Assembly (NCBI RefSeq): GCF_016808335.1
Contig: NC_053153.1
Coordinates: 19,727,033-19,791,032, forward strand
Length of the DNA: 64,000 nt
Origin: Panicum virgatum
Taxonomy: Eukaryota; Streptophyta; Magnoliopsida; Poales; Poaceae
Direction: 5' to 3'
Shown here: piece by piece, positions 47,576 to 58,074 of the stretch
Layout of the letters: every line of letters starts with the position of its first letter
Numbering within the stretch: position 1 is the first letter of the stretch
The notes under the pieces: generated by a model
Seen by the model: only the letters and a program-made list of their open reading frames with translations
Told to the model about the DNA's origin: nothing
The model's database searches: none
Translations under genes and position numbers: made by a program

Positions 47576-49459
47576 CATACCATCAATGGCATGGCGTACG
47601 GCCAACTCCTTCTAGTATGGCAAATACTTAAAGAAGATAGACATCTTCTTGAATGGCACGTCGTCGACGACTTCTGTAGTCTCATCCTGCTTATCCCTCT
47701 TTCTCTTTTTCTTTTCCTTTTCGGCACCAGGGGCTGACTTCTTTCCAGGCTTGAACATGACTTTCTGGCATATTTCACACACTTCTTGTCCAGTAACCGG
47801 ATGAGGAGCCTCATCTTTCTCATTGGTGCCATCAAAATTTTCCTTCATCTTTTGGTATTTGTGCGTACTCATTAAGAAGCGGCAGTGGCGCATGTATATT
47901 GTCTTCATGGATCCTGTATGATACACAGATGTTGTTTTATCCACACAAATAACACATGCTGTCTTTCCTTTTATTTGTCCAAGTAGGGCAAATAGGGCGG
48001 GATAATCATTGATGGTAACAAAACTAATTGCCCTTAGTGTGAAGTGCTCTTGCCGGTACTCATCCCACATCCTAACCCCCTCGTTCCATAATATCTGCAT
48101 ATCTTCAAGCAACGGCTCAAGAAAAACATCTATGTCAATGACTGGTTGCTTCGGCCCTTGTATGAGAATGGTTAGCAGAAGGTACTTGCGCTTGTGACAT
48201 AGCCACGGTGGAAGGTTGAATATGGTCAGCAGCACTGGCCATGTGCTGTGTGTGCTGCTTCTTTCACCAAATGGATTCATCCCGACGGTGCTCAATGAGA
48301 ACCATACATTCCTTTTTTCTTCTCCAAAGAGTTCATGATTGGCATCGAAAGTCTTCCACTGGCATGCATCAGATGGGTGTCAAAGCTTTCCATCATTCTT
48401 TAAGGGTCGATCGTCATGCCACGTCATCAATTTAGCGGTGTTCGGATTTGAGAACAAACGCTTTAGGCGGTCAATCACTGGTAGGTACCACATCACCAAG
48501 GCAAGAATTTTGCGTTGACCCGTTTCAGTACCGATACAAGTATCATCCTCTGCTTCACAAACTGCACTTTTCTTTGATGCCATCTTCCTCTTCCCGATAG
48601 TGGATCTGACACCATCCTCACTAAAACTGGCATTAATTTTGTAACGACTAGCTTCACAGTTTGAGCACTTAGTCAATGCCGCATAGTCACCATGGTATAG
48701 TATGCAGTGGTTTGGACAAGCGTGTATTCTTTGCACGCGCATTTTCGGAGGATTGATAAGCTTCTTCGCTTTATATGTGTTTTTGGGAACAAAGTTTGGC
48801 TTTGGAAGCAATTGACCAAAAAGAATAAGCAGATCATTGAAACTATTATCTGACCAGCAGAACTTAGCCTTAAGGATTAGAAGTTGAAGCACAAAACGCA
48901 AGATTGTCCACTCTTTCCCACAACCATCATACATACGGTCCTTTGCGGCCTTCTTCAATGTATCGAAGCGCTCTAACCCTTGAGCACTGCCTAGCAACAC
49001 TTCCGGTTCAATATGGCGCAACATTTCCTCCATATCAATATCATGTTCCTCTTCTTCTTGAGCACGCAAATTATCATTGACACCTGCGTGGTCACCATTA
49101 TCATTTTCAAGATCACCTTCATGCATCATACCATGATCACCGGGATCCTCATCATCATCTTCATCAGCATCATGCACTTCCTCATTGACATTATTGACGC
49201 ATGTGTTGCCAGTTAATTGTGCCTCACCATGGTGTATCCAAACCTTGTAATCAGCTATAAAACCGCGTTGGATCAAATGTGTCATGATTACATCAGTGTT
49301 CTCCCATACTATATTGTTGTTGTAGTCAAAGCACGGACAACGGATTTGCTTTGTCCTATTACTGTGAGCATGCAATTTTGCGACCTCAACAAACTTTGAT
49401 ACTCCCGACATGAAAGAATATGAATGTCTATTTATGCTGTACATCCATGCCCTATCCAT
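47576..49459 (-). pseudogene. TNP2-type CACTA transposase, truncated
   Basis: A minus-strand frame from the ATG at 49459 (MDRAWMYSINRHSYSF, the transposase-associated domain) through an acidic linker to the TNP2 core (RIHACPNHCILYHGDYAAL, CSNCEASRYK, WHDDRPLKNDGKL, MNPFGERSSTHSTWPV, NLPPWLC). TGA at 48379-48377 sits at a position usually Arg, and TAG at 47611-47609 at a position usually Trp. The motif (S/T)DGxNPF reads TVGMNPF here, with Val replacing the Asp that is thought to be a catalytic acidic residue. The frame stops being recognisable after RHAIDGMH, where the family continues for hundreds of residues. It encodes no functional transposase. Confidence 0.88.
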
Positions 49460-50217
49460 CTTGAAGCTCTCTATGACAATAAATGTAATATTAAACAAAA
49501 CTCAATTAATTGCTAATGTAATTTATTTTGACAACAATTATATTACAGTATGTAATATTTTCTAAATCTTATTAACAATGCAAATTAAGGTCTTAGTGCT
49601 AGATCAATTGACTCTTGAAGCTCTTAGTTCTAAATCCTATAGTAATAAATGTAAAATTAAATAAAACTCAATTAATTTATTTTGATAAAATTTAAAGTAG
49701 AAAAATATTATCTACAATTTATTAAGAGTAAAAGACAAGCTTCTAGTTATAGATAATACTAGATAAAAAAGTAAACTATTATAACAAAAACCAAGTTCAT
49801 ACCCTTTCTCTCTCCGATTTTTCCTAAACCTAGATCTAGATCTAGATGATTTCCAAGCTCATAATGGAGGAAAAACATATTAAAACTTGTAAGCAATGGT
49901 TCAATCATGCCTCATCATTCAAGAAAGATTGGAAACAAATTAACTTCTAACTCAATTGCCTCTAGAGTGAGGAAGAACACCATGGATGCTCTCCTCCAAA
50001 GACAACACAATTTAAGCTCTAAACTATGGATTAAATTTGAAAAAGAAGCTAAATATGACACAAACTTACCTTTTAGAGTCACCTCTTCCAAGAAATTCAA
50101 GAACAAAACCTTCCCCCTTGTATTTAGTGATTTTGGAGCTGTACCCGAGCTCCTATCGGGCACAGTCCAAAAAGAGGGTTGTGTGGAGAATTAACAGTTC
50201 GGGATATTGTAGTGGCG

Positions 50218-50466
50218 ATTTGTGCTGGCGGGCCTCATAACTGCCCGCCAGCACAAATGGTATTTGTGCTGGTGGTCAACATAACCACCCACTAGCACAA
50301 ACGTACCAGTCTTTGCCGGTGGGCATTTAAGAGGCCCGCCAGCAAAGATAACCTTTGTGCTGGCGGGTGCTAGCCAAGTGGGCCCTGGTGGATTTGTGCT
50401 GGCGGGTTCTAACTACGCCCGCCAGTGCGGTAAATAGTCCCTGTCAGCACAAATCGTTTCTGGCCT
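50218..50466. repeat. CACTA subterminal repeats, right
   Basis: About 9 copies, in both orientations, of TTTGTGCTGGCGGGC and its complement, with variants such as TTTGCCGGTGGGC. Confidence 0.88.
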
Positions 50467-51013
50467 AGTGATCCCGTCCTCCGGATGCAGGCTTGTGCGT
50501 CGCCGGCAATGGAGGTTGAATGCTCCTCCTCGCTCACCTCTCCGTAGCGAGTAATTACCCTCAAGCCGCCGTCCCTGTTCAGTTCAAGGCCATGCTCTCA
50601 CCCTAATCCCGCTTGCCGCAGATAACGACATCAAATCTGGTTTTCCCTGGTGGTGCGTGTGACATCCTGAAAAAACAAATCCACCAAAATAAATCACACG
50701 CTAAAAATATATTTTTTAAAAAAAATTCTTTTCATCGTTGAGCTCAAAATCCTCCTAAAACCGTGAACTCTAATTCCCGGAATCTTTTCTCTGTCCCGAA
50801 CACCCGATTTCCAACACCCGATCCCATTCATCGTTTCCATCCTTTCTCTTTCGCCGACCGTACCTCGCTCTCTCTCTTTCCTCGCCGTCGTCCCATCCCG
50901 TGCCGCTCGGCGGCCTGTCGCACACGCGCGACCGCTGACCGCGATTATCGCCGGCCGTACGCGCCGCTGCCTCCCCTGGCCAGCGCACCCCGCAATCGCC
51001 GCCGGCGCGCACC

Positions 51014-51175
51014 CGCTCTCCCTCTCCCTCTCCCCCTTTTTTCTTTCCTTTTTCCTTTTCTATTTTCTTTCTCTCTTTTTCCCTCTCACTCTCACTCTTT
51101 TTCTCTTTCTCCATTTCTTATTCCTTTTCTTTTCTTTTCTCTCCTTCCTTCTCTCTCTCCTCCCTCCCCTCTGCC
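51014..51175 (+). repeat. Polypyrimidine tract
   Basis: Almost uninterrupted C/T sequence for about 160 bp (CTCTCCCTCTCCC... CTCCTTCCTTCTCTCTC), about 650 bp upstream of the LTR TATA box. Confidence 0.85.
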
Positions 51176-51767
51176 GCTTCTCCCGCGCGTGGCCGCAACA
51201 GCTCGCCGCAGCTCAACCCCCCCCCCCCCCGCGTGCGGTACTCGCCTGCACCCCGCGAGCGCCCCCGCGTGCGCACGCGTGTGCTCAAGCCACGCTCGCC
51301 GCACCGGCTCGCCCGCGTGCACCCGTGCCACGCTCCCCACCTGCCCCCAAGCTCCGCCCAGCCCGGCCACCGCCTTCCCTGATCGCGCGGCAACCGCGCG
51401 CATGCGCCCGCGCACACGCCTCGGCTCGTCGCCTGCCCACGCGCACGCCGCTGGCGCCCTGCCCCGCCGCTGATCCTACACGCGGTCCGCGCACACAAAC
51501 ACGCGCCGCGCACGCCCCGAGCCTGCCACGCACGCACACGCCCACGCACTCCACGCAGCCGCCATCACCGCCGCGCCGCTTGCCACTGCCAGCGCCGCTC
51601 GCCACTGCCAGCGCTGCTCGCACTGCACCCACGAGCGCCGCGCGCCACGCCGCCCGACCACGCCACCGCCTGCCCGAGACATCCCATCACCCAGCGCCGC
51701 CTCGCCGCCCGTGCCGCCGCGCCACGACACGAACAAGCGGTCGGAGCGCCATTAATGGTGCCCCGCG

Positions 51768-54031
51768 ATGCTCGCCGGCCGGCACCGACCCGCCACCGCC
51801 TCGCACCCCTCCTCACCGCCTTACTTGAGCTATAAAGAGGCCCCGCTGCATCACCCTTTGCCCCCACCAGCTCCACCGCCGCCCCTAGCTCCTCCCCAAA
51901 GCTTCCTGCTCCGCCGCCGCCAGCTGCTCTGCTCACCACTGCCAGCTCCCGCGGAGCCCCCTTCCTCGCTGCGCCCCAGCCCGAGCCAAGGTAGGCATTA
52001 GAATCCCGAGGTCCCCTCCTCCCTTTTCCTCCAGGTCCGGGCCGCCGTCGAGCCCTACAGCGCCGCCGCCGCACCGACCAGTACCGGCCGCCGCCCACCG
52101 CCGTGGAGCCGCCTCTACGGATCGCCATCCCACAAATCAAGGAGGGGGATCAACTCCCCGTGGAGCCCTCCTCCTTTTCCCCTTGTTTCCGGCCGCCGCA
52201 AGCCCCTAGGGCCGCCGGCCCAAGGCCGCCGGCGCCCTGCGCCTCCCTCCTCTGTTTCCCGTGAAGGGAGGTGGAAGAAAGGGGCATATTTTCCCATAGC
52301 CCCCTCCCCTTTCTGCTATTTGTTAAAGAGCCCCTCCACCCTATTGGCATTTTCCAAAATAAACCCTTTCAATAATTCTATTTCAAAATAGACCCTTCCC
52401 TCATATAAACTTAATTCTAAATAGACCCCTGACCTTTCCAGAATGATCTAGATGTTTCCAAAAATTATAAACAGGCCCCTGCCTTCTCGAGATTAATTAC
52501 AAATAGGTCCCTAACTCTTTATTTAACCCCTAAACCTCTATATAACCTATCATTTCATGCGCCAAATAATCTCAGATCGATCTGAAACTTTACCACGCCT
52601 CTCATGTCATAGTTTTGGCCATGCCATTAGGAAATCTCTCAACAATATTACTCCAAACTCCATATCTTAAGTATTTCCGATTCGAGCTCAACAATAAAAC
52701 TTTTATTTCTTTTTCTTGATTGTGTGTTTGTTTGTATGCGTCGTAGACCAAGGTGTGAACGAAGAAGAACCCGTTGACAAACAGTACTGTGAGCAAGCGA
52801 ACGAGGACCAGTTTCGCGACCCTGAGCCCGAAGGACAGTGCTTCGACCAGGACCTCCCCAAAGGCTTCGAAGACGGCAAGTTCAATCCCATCCTTTGATG
52901 CATGCTTTTGTCCTAGTTTTTATAAACACAACCCATTAGGCCTATTTTTACAAAATTGCATATGTTTTGCCTACTGAAAACACGGTTGGATAGCCACCCC
53001 TTGATTTGTTATACCCATTCCTTGACCACCTAGATTAATGTCTGATTTTGCTTGGACGTTAATCGATGCTAGAACGCTTAGGAACTTATACAACTTATTT
53101 TATAAAGAAAAGGTGTGTGTGTGTGTGTGGGAAGGGATAAAAGTAGAATTTTTGAAAGATACATTTAGACGGGATGGATGGCATTTCTGTGTGATTTGCT
53201 GATTGGTGTGCTCGTGCCTGTGTGGCAGAGCAAGGAAGGGAGATATCCATCTTGTCACCACTAAGGACCGAGTTGATGTGTCATCTCACATAACTCCACT
53301 ATCGTGCAAATCACTCGACCGTTGTATGGACAACGGCTTAGCATAAATCCCACTAGTTAGTCTGATAGCCATCAGGAGAGCTGAGAGCAACGGGTGACTA
53401 AGGAGAAGGGATAAGCTCTGTGTAACTTATGCCCCGGTTAAAACCTCTGAGATAGGTCAATGACCCCTTGGTGCATCCCGTGATGGCTAGTCAGGTCTAG
53501 CTAAGGTGGGTAATGGCTTTGTTGGGATCTGCACCGACACTAAGGTGTTCGTGTTGCGGTACCCCGCTTGTGGGTAAAGTTGCACACCTCTGCAGAGTTA
53601 AAACCTATTCGAATAGCCGTGCCCACGGTACTGGGCGGGTTACGGTGTGGTCACATCACTAGTGTTTCTTCTAGGAATGGATGGGTTGGTGTGAGTTGTT
53701 TTGGAAAGTGTCCAGCAATTGTGTCGTGTGCTACGGCGGATGAGGAATCCGGTAGCAGTTTAAAACTTGGATCCTGTGTGGATCAACACTACGTGTTACT
53801 CAGTGCTAGAAAACTTGTTTTGAAAATCTTTTATTTCAAATGAACCCCTGCATAAAAATGTTGCTTTCCGCAAATTAAACCCTAGCCTTATCCTTGATTT
53901 ACCCTGTGCATGATATTCTGTTTATACCCCCTCCGTGGGTGTGGTTGGACTTGCTGAGTACGTTTGTACTCACCCCATTCTTAATTTTTACAGAGGAAGA
54001 CCTTGACTTCGTTCCTGATGACGTCAAGTAG
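51768..54031 (+). other. Phase-consistent spliced reading frame inside the LTR
   Basis: Candidate exons: up to 51990 (donor AAG/GTAGGC), 52747-52875 (acceptor CGTAG, GC-type donor ACG/GCAAGT) and 53994-54031 (acceptor TTTTACAG, stop TAG at 54029-54031). The frame is kept at both junctions and yields an acidic peptide (DQGVNEEEPVDKQYCEQAN, then DQFRDPEPEG, ending EEDLDFVPDDVK). The only in-frame ATG in exon 1 (51768) lies upstream of the TATA box at 51832, so the start is unclear. I recognise no domain. It may be a decayed gene captured by, or native to, the LTR. Confidence 0.35.
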
Positions 54032-54370
54032 GGTACCGTCCTGCACTCAGCCTTGCCTGTGGATTAGGGTCACCCGTAGGAGTTACCGCATGGCGCAAGA
54101 CTCTGATGACCTTTTTATATTTAATATCGTTGTGTGGGTGTGGGTTGTAATCCTCGCGATAGTGGTGTTTCTCTGCTCACTACCGCGTAGAGTTGTACGG
54201 TAATGAACCATCTGATGTAATAAATATATCATCAGCCTCCTGGGACTGATATTTGTATCACATTTAAGTCTTCTCTTATGAGGGGATGCTTCATGGCGGC
54301 CTCAATGCTCAAGGTGGATATGGATGACGGTGCTGGTGTCTGGCGCCTACGGACCTCGCGTCCGAGTCAG

Positions 54371-55112
54371 GTCCGAGTCCGTCACTCCGTCTCTTCCCAC
54401 AACACTTGCCTGGCAGCCCCTTGCTCCGGTGTTCTGCTTGCCTGTTCAATGTTCGGTCAAACATTACTTAACAAAAGGGGTGTCACAAAATTTAGTGTGT
54501 CCTCACGATAGTACAGTGGATAACCCAGTCGGCCCATAGCTCCATGCTCTAACATACCTGCACAACTGAATTGGCAAGCTACAGATTATAATCAGCACAT
54601 ACCCCAATGGTACTCAGCATGTTCTTAGATGCGATGTACAGAGGTGAGAGGTTCATGACATGTTCATCTAGAAGCTCAAAGCATAACACATATTAATCAG
54701 AAGATATCTTAATCAGCTTGCTCTCCGAGTTCCCAGATGTACAACAAGGTTCATACAGAAGCATATTCATGTATCAGATATAATCAGTAAAACCATTAGC
54801 TAGTCCATCTAGCTATTTGGTATTGACGGATGATTGATACGTCCAAGGGGAAGACCACACCTCGAATATATAAAGGGAAAGATTTATGTGTTTATACGAA
54901 ATCATCCCAAACTAATTTGTAAGAATCATCCCAACTAATTTGTACCAATCATCCCAAACTAATTTGTAAGAAAGGAGATAATTAAGATCTGTCTCAGTCC
55001 GCTAGTGGGAGAGGGGGAGGGGGAGACCGAACATTGAACAGGCAAGCAGAACACCGGAGCAAGGGGCCGCCAGTGAAGTGTTGTGGGAAGAGACGGAGTG
55101 ACGGACTCGGAC
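54371..55112. repeat. Inverted repeat, about 87 bp arms
   Basis: 54371-54458 (start GTCCGAGTCCGTCACTCCG) reappears in reverse complement at 55026-55112 with about 4-5 mismatches. The forward arm is the 3' end of the LTR. The right arm is followed by another partial copy of CCGAACATTGAAC in changed order. Confidence 0.8.
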
Positions 55113-56104
55113 CGAACATTGAACTTTTGCTAAGTAATGTTTGAGCCTCCCTTCATGGTGCCTGTTCAATGTTCAAGACAGTGCAGCAACCATATGCAGC
55201 TATGCGCTTTATTCTTATTGATTATTAAATTAAGTCATTATGGATTTTATTACATATCTTTGTTTGCAGACTTTTACCCCATGAATTGCAATCCCAGTGA
55301 GCAAGAACCATGAACAAGCTCCCTTTTAAAAAAAAGATTTTTAGGTGCAACCATGAAATTGGTATGTGGTATTAGTTTTGCCTTTCATTCTAAAAGTTTG
55401 GCCCTTTGGATCAAATGTTCCTTTCCTTTCCTTTTCCCTTCTCATTGCTGGCTCCCATGCAAGTTCTTTGATTTTAGGAAGTGAGGTGGTACTCTTGGTT
55501 TTCTTTAATATTCTAAATGGCTACAATTATGAGACAATGACATAAATTTTTTTATCTCTGTACCAAAAGTATCAATATCGTCTCATGCTGTAATATGTTG
55601 TCTCTTCAACAAATTGAATACTAATTCATTTTCAGGTATCAGTTCAAGGAGACCGACCAACTATAAATGGCCTGGTGCTCAACCTGGAGACCCCGTACTT
55701 ATACCGCTATTTGAGCTTTTATTTATTTACATTTGTAATTGACCTATCTTTGTTTTGTCTCTACAATGAATGATTGCATAGCCAGCCAACATCTTTGAGC
55801 TCTATGGCTGTTGCAACTTGATACCTATGTGTCATGTATATTAGTTTGGTTTACCATAAAAAACTTGATTTTTATTATTTGAACTGTTTGACTTTGCAGC
55901 AGATGAACCACCATAGGCCAAACACACCTGGCCTACACGCGCGCGTTAGCGCGCCAATATTCCTAGTTTTACATACTGCAGCTGCAGCTACTATAGATCA
56001 AAGGAACAGGCCCACCAGCTAGCCGCAATTGATCCATTAGCGGCCCGAGGCGTCAAATTGGCGCAGCTCTGCCAATTCCATCGTTGTACGTCTTGTTCTC
56101 GCTC
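54488..56104. other. Unassigned sequence
   Basis: Apart from the inverted repeat arm and the minisatellite, no gene or element is supported. A short stretch at 55640-55720 reads open with a preceding TTTTCAG, but nothing is recognised. Confidence 0.4.
54900..54970 (+). repeat. Three-unit 24-bp minisatellite
   Basis: Units of AATCATCCCAAACTAATTTG plus four bases at 54900-54923, 54924-54946 (one base short) and 54947-54970. Confidence 0.85.
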
Positions 56105-56289
56105 GGACCAGTCTCAGTGAGAGTGTCATCGATATAGTTACCAAGATTGAAAACTTGAGAACTATGCCAGTGGTATGACACTCCTCTCATATTTTATGAC
56201 ACTCCTATTTCTCTCTCCTCGTACTATTGGTACATGTTAGCAAATTTAATGTCTATGACACTCCTACAACACTCCCACTGAGATTGGCC
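56105..56289. mobile_element. MITE, first of an adjacent pair
   Basis: Ends GGACCAGTCTCAGTG and CACTGAGATTGGCC form an inverted repeat. 185 bp, AT-rich, with CACTCCTA words inside. The TTA at the right is shared with the next element. A PIF/Harbinger-like (Tourist) identity is inferred only from the 3-bp TTA. Confidence 0.6.
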
Positions 56290-56292
56290 TTA

Positions 56293-56488
56293 GGCTAGTC
56301 TTAATAGAAGTTTCATGAAGGATTTCATAGCATTAAATATCATTAATTTTGCTGACATGGCAAGGGGAGAGAAGACTGGAGTTTTATGGGATGTGAGAAG
56401 AGTTTCATCACCATGAAACTCATCTGGTACAGTTACCTAGTTTCCAATCTTGGTAACTGTGCCCTTGAAACTTCCACTGAGACTGGCC
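56293..56488. mobile_element. MITE, second of an adjacent pair
   Basis: Ends GGCTAGTCTTAATAGAAGTT and AACTTCCACTGAGACTGGCC form an imperfect inverted repeat, flanked by TTA (56290-56292) and TCA (56489-56491). 196 bp. It is related to, but distinct from, its neighbour, with GTTTCAT(C/G) words inside. Confidence 0.6.
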
Positions 56489-58059
56489 TCAAGCGCTGAA
56501 GCGCGGCCATCCGCCTGGCCTCGCCCCGCTGCCCTATCATGCCAACAGTGGCGGAGCCACCACTAGGGCGAGCCAGGGCGGCCGCCCTAGGTCCCTCTAG
56601 GTGAGCTCCAAAATATATCTATTGACAGCAAAGGTAGGTAGTGAGAAAGAAGAAGAAGGTAGCGGGGAAGAAGAAGAAGAAAGATGGAATTAGCTTCCGA
56701 AGAAGAAGGAATTAGCTTCCGAAGAACAAATTAGGGCAAGCCCAATGTATGTGGCTTAGATTGCATTATAGGTGGGATCCACTGCAATTGACAATAACTA
56801 TAGTAAGGTTCACAATTGCAAAATCCTCCGACAGAGATAACATGGGCCCTACTGGATCCCATTTAGTCTAAAAAAATCAGTCACCAGAAGCAAAGTAGAA
56901 CAACAGCTGAGGTCAATGGTTAAACTGAAATGTATATTTTATTTGTATGAATAGTGGCTGTGAAAAAATATTATATTTTATTGTCTTATGGCCACACCTT
57001 AAGCTTATGGTTCATTTTTGGCAGATGGTGCTTGTGGCTTGGATGCACAATGATAAAGGTGCATAACTGTAGCAACATTAAATGCTTAAGGCTATCTTTT
57101 TCTCTACATTGTGGCTGCCCTTAACTGAGAAAGGAGTAAGAGTTTATACAAATTGTTCGATACCCTTCCACCTTCCTCCTCGCACACATAGTAGTAGATG
57201 CTTCCTCTGGTTTGTGGGTGCTAACAATATTCCATGTTCTCAACTCCAGCAAGAGTTCATGACGGTCGAGTGGGCTGTCCGGTCGAGTGGGCTGCAGCCT
57301 CTTAAGCGGTTCAGCCTAGCGCTCTAGCACAACGCTGCGTCTTCTTGCCACCAGACGCCGCTGCCGACTTCGGCAGTTCACAATCCCCCCCCCCTCCCCG
57401 CTTGCAGTCCCACTCAGTCGCTCACACGCGACAGGCGATCTCGTCCCGCGCCTATCCGTCCTGCAGCCCCGCCTGGACACCCCCCCCCCCCCCCCCCCCG
57501 GTCGTGCCAGCGGATACCGTGCGCCGCCGCCACAGGCCTCTGCAGCCAGGCATGCTGCTTCGGCACCTCGCTCCGACAAAAATTTTATCGTAGAACCCCG
57601 CTTTAGGTCATTTCCTGGGCTGACTTCGCCCTTGCATGCCAAGGAGTCAACCATCTAACGTGCTGCCGCACCCTAGGCCCGACTGTGGCACGTCACGTAC
57701 ACGCGCCAAACGTGGTGCTTGTCACCTGTCTGCCGCCGTCGTGCTCCATACCGTGCGCTCGTGCTGACTGCCGGTCACCTGTCACACGCGCCAAACGTGG
57801 ACACGTGGTGCTCGTCCTGCAAGCGGTCTGCGCGGCACGAGTAGCAGGAGGAAGGCGGCGTGTCCGTCGTCGTCAGGCGGAGACGTGAGAGATCAGAGTG
57901 ACCAGTGGAGTGTAGCAACAGCTAAGGTTGCCGTGACGACGGAGCCGAAGCCATTCGCCGGCCGGCCATATCCATTGGCGTCGGTAGATAGAGCTCCTCC
58001 TCATGTCTCTAAACGTGGAATCAGGCTGCTAAGAGGTGGAGACAACAAGGGACGGCTTG
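56489..58059. other. Unassigned sequence, GC-rich in its second half
   Basis: No supported gene. 57300-58059 is GC-rich with a C20 run at 57480-57499; open frames there overlap on both strands and are not recognised. It may have been the flank or leader of a host locus before the LINE inserted at 58075. Confidence 0.4.
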
Positions 58060-58074
58060 ATCGAAGGCCTCGTC

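Larger units (their letters stand above)
46310..50470 (-). mobile_element. CACTA (En/Spm) transposon, internally deleted
   Basis: Left end CACTAGCACAGAAACGATTTG and, at right, the complement CACTAGGCCAGAAACGATTTG, flanked by a perfect 3-bp duplication ATC (46307-46309 and 50471-50473); 4161 bp. Subterminal arrays of TTTGTGCTGGCGGGC in both orientations lie at about 46340-46590 and 50218-50466. Inside are minus-strand TNP2-type transposase exons and C48 protease exons. The transposase lacks its C-terminal half, so this is a defective derivative. Confidence 0.95.
50658..54487 (+). repeat. Probable solo LTR of a Del/Tekay-type Ty3-gypsy element
   Basis: Starts TGTGACATCC and ends GGGGTGTCACA (ends TGTGACA...TGTCACA), about 3830 bp. 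Long LTRs with such ends and internal splice-like blocks are typical of Del/Tekay relatives. A TATA box (GAGCTATAAAGAGG at about 51828-51841) and a long GC-rich U3 are present. No internal region or second LTR follows. The 5-bp flanks (GTGCG and AAATT) do not match, so it is either old or a recombined fragment. Confidence 0.65.

Noticed and set aside
49907..50194. 95-codon frame in the CACTA element on the plus strand
   Set aside because: It lies in what should be the leader of the minus-strand transposase, has no motif, and is mirrored by a minus-strand frame.
50763..52140. Long overlapping Arg/Ala/Pro-rich frames on both strands
   Set aside because: They lie in the GC-rich U3 part of the LTR and mirror each other; only the spliced frame with phase-consistent junctions was kept, at low confidence.
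56540..56600. CAGTGGCGGAGCCA-like sequence resembling a hAT or LTR edge
   Set aside because: No matching second end and no target duplication were found nearby.
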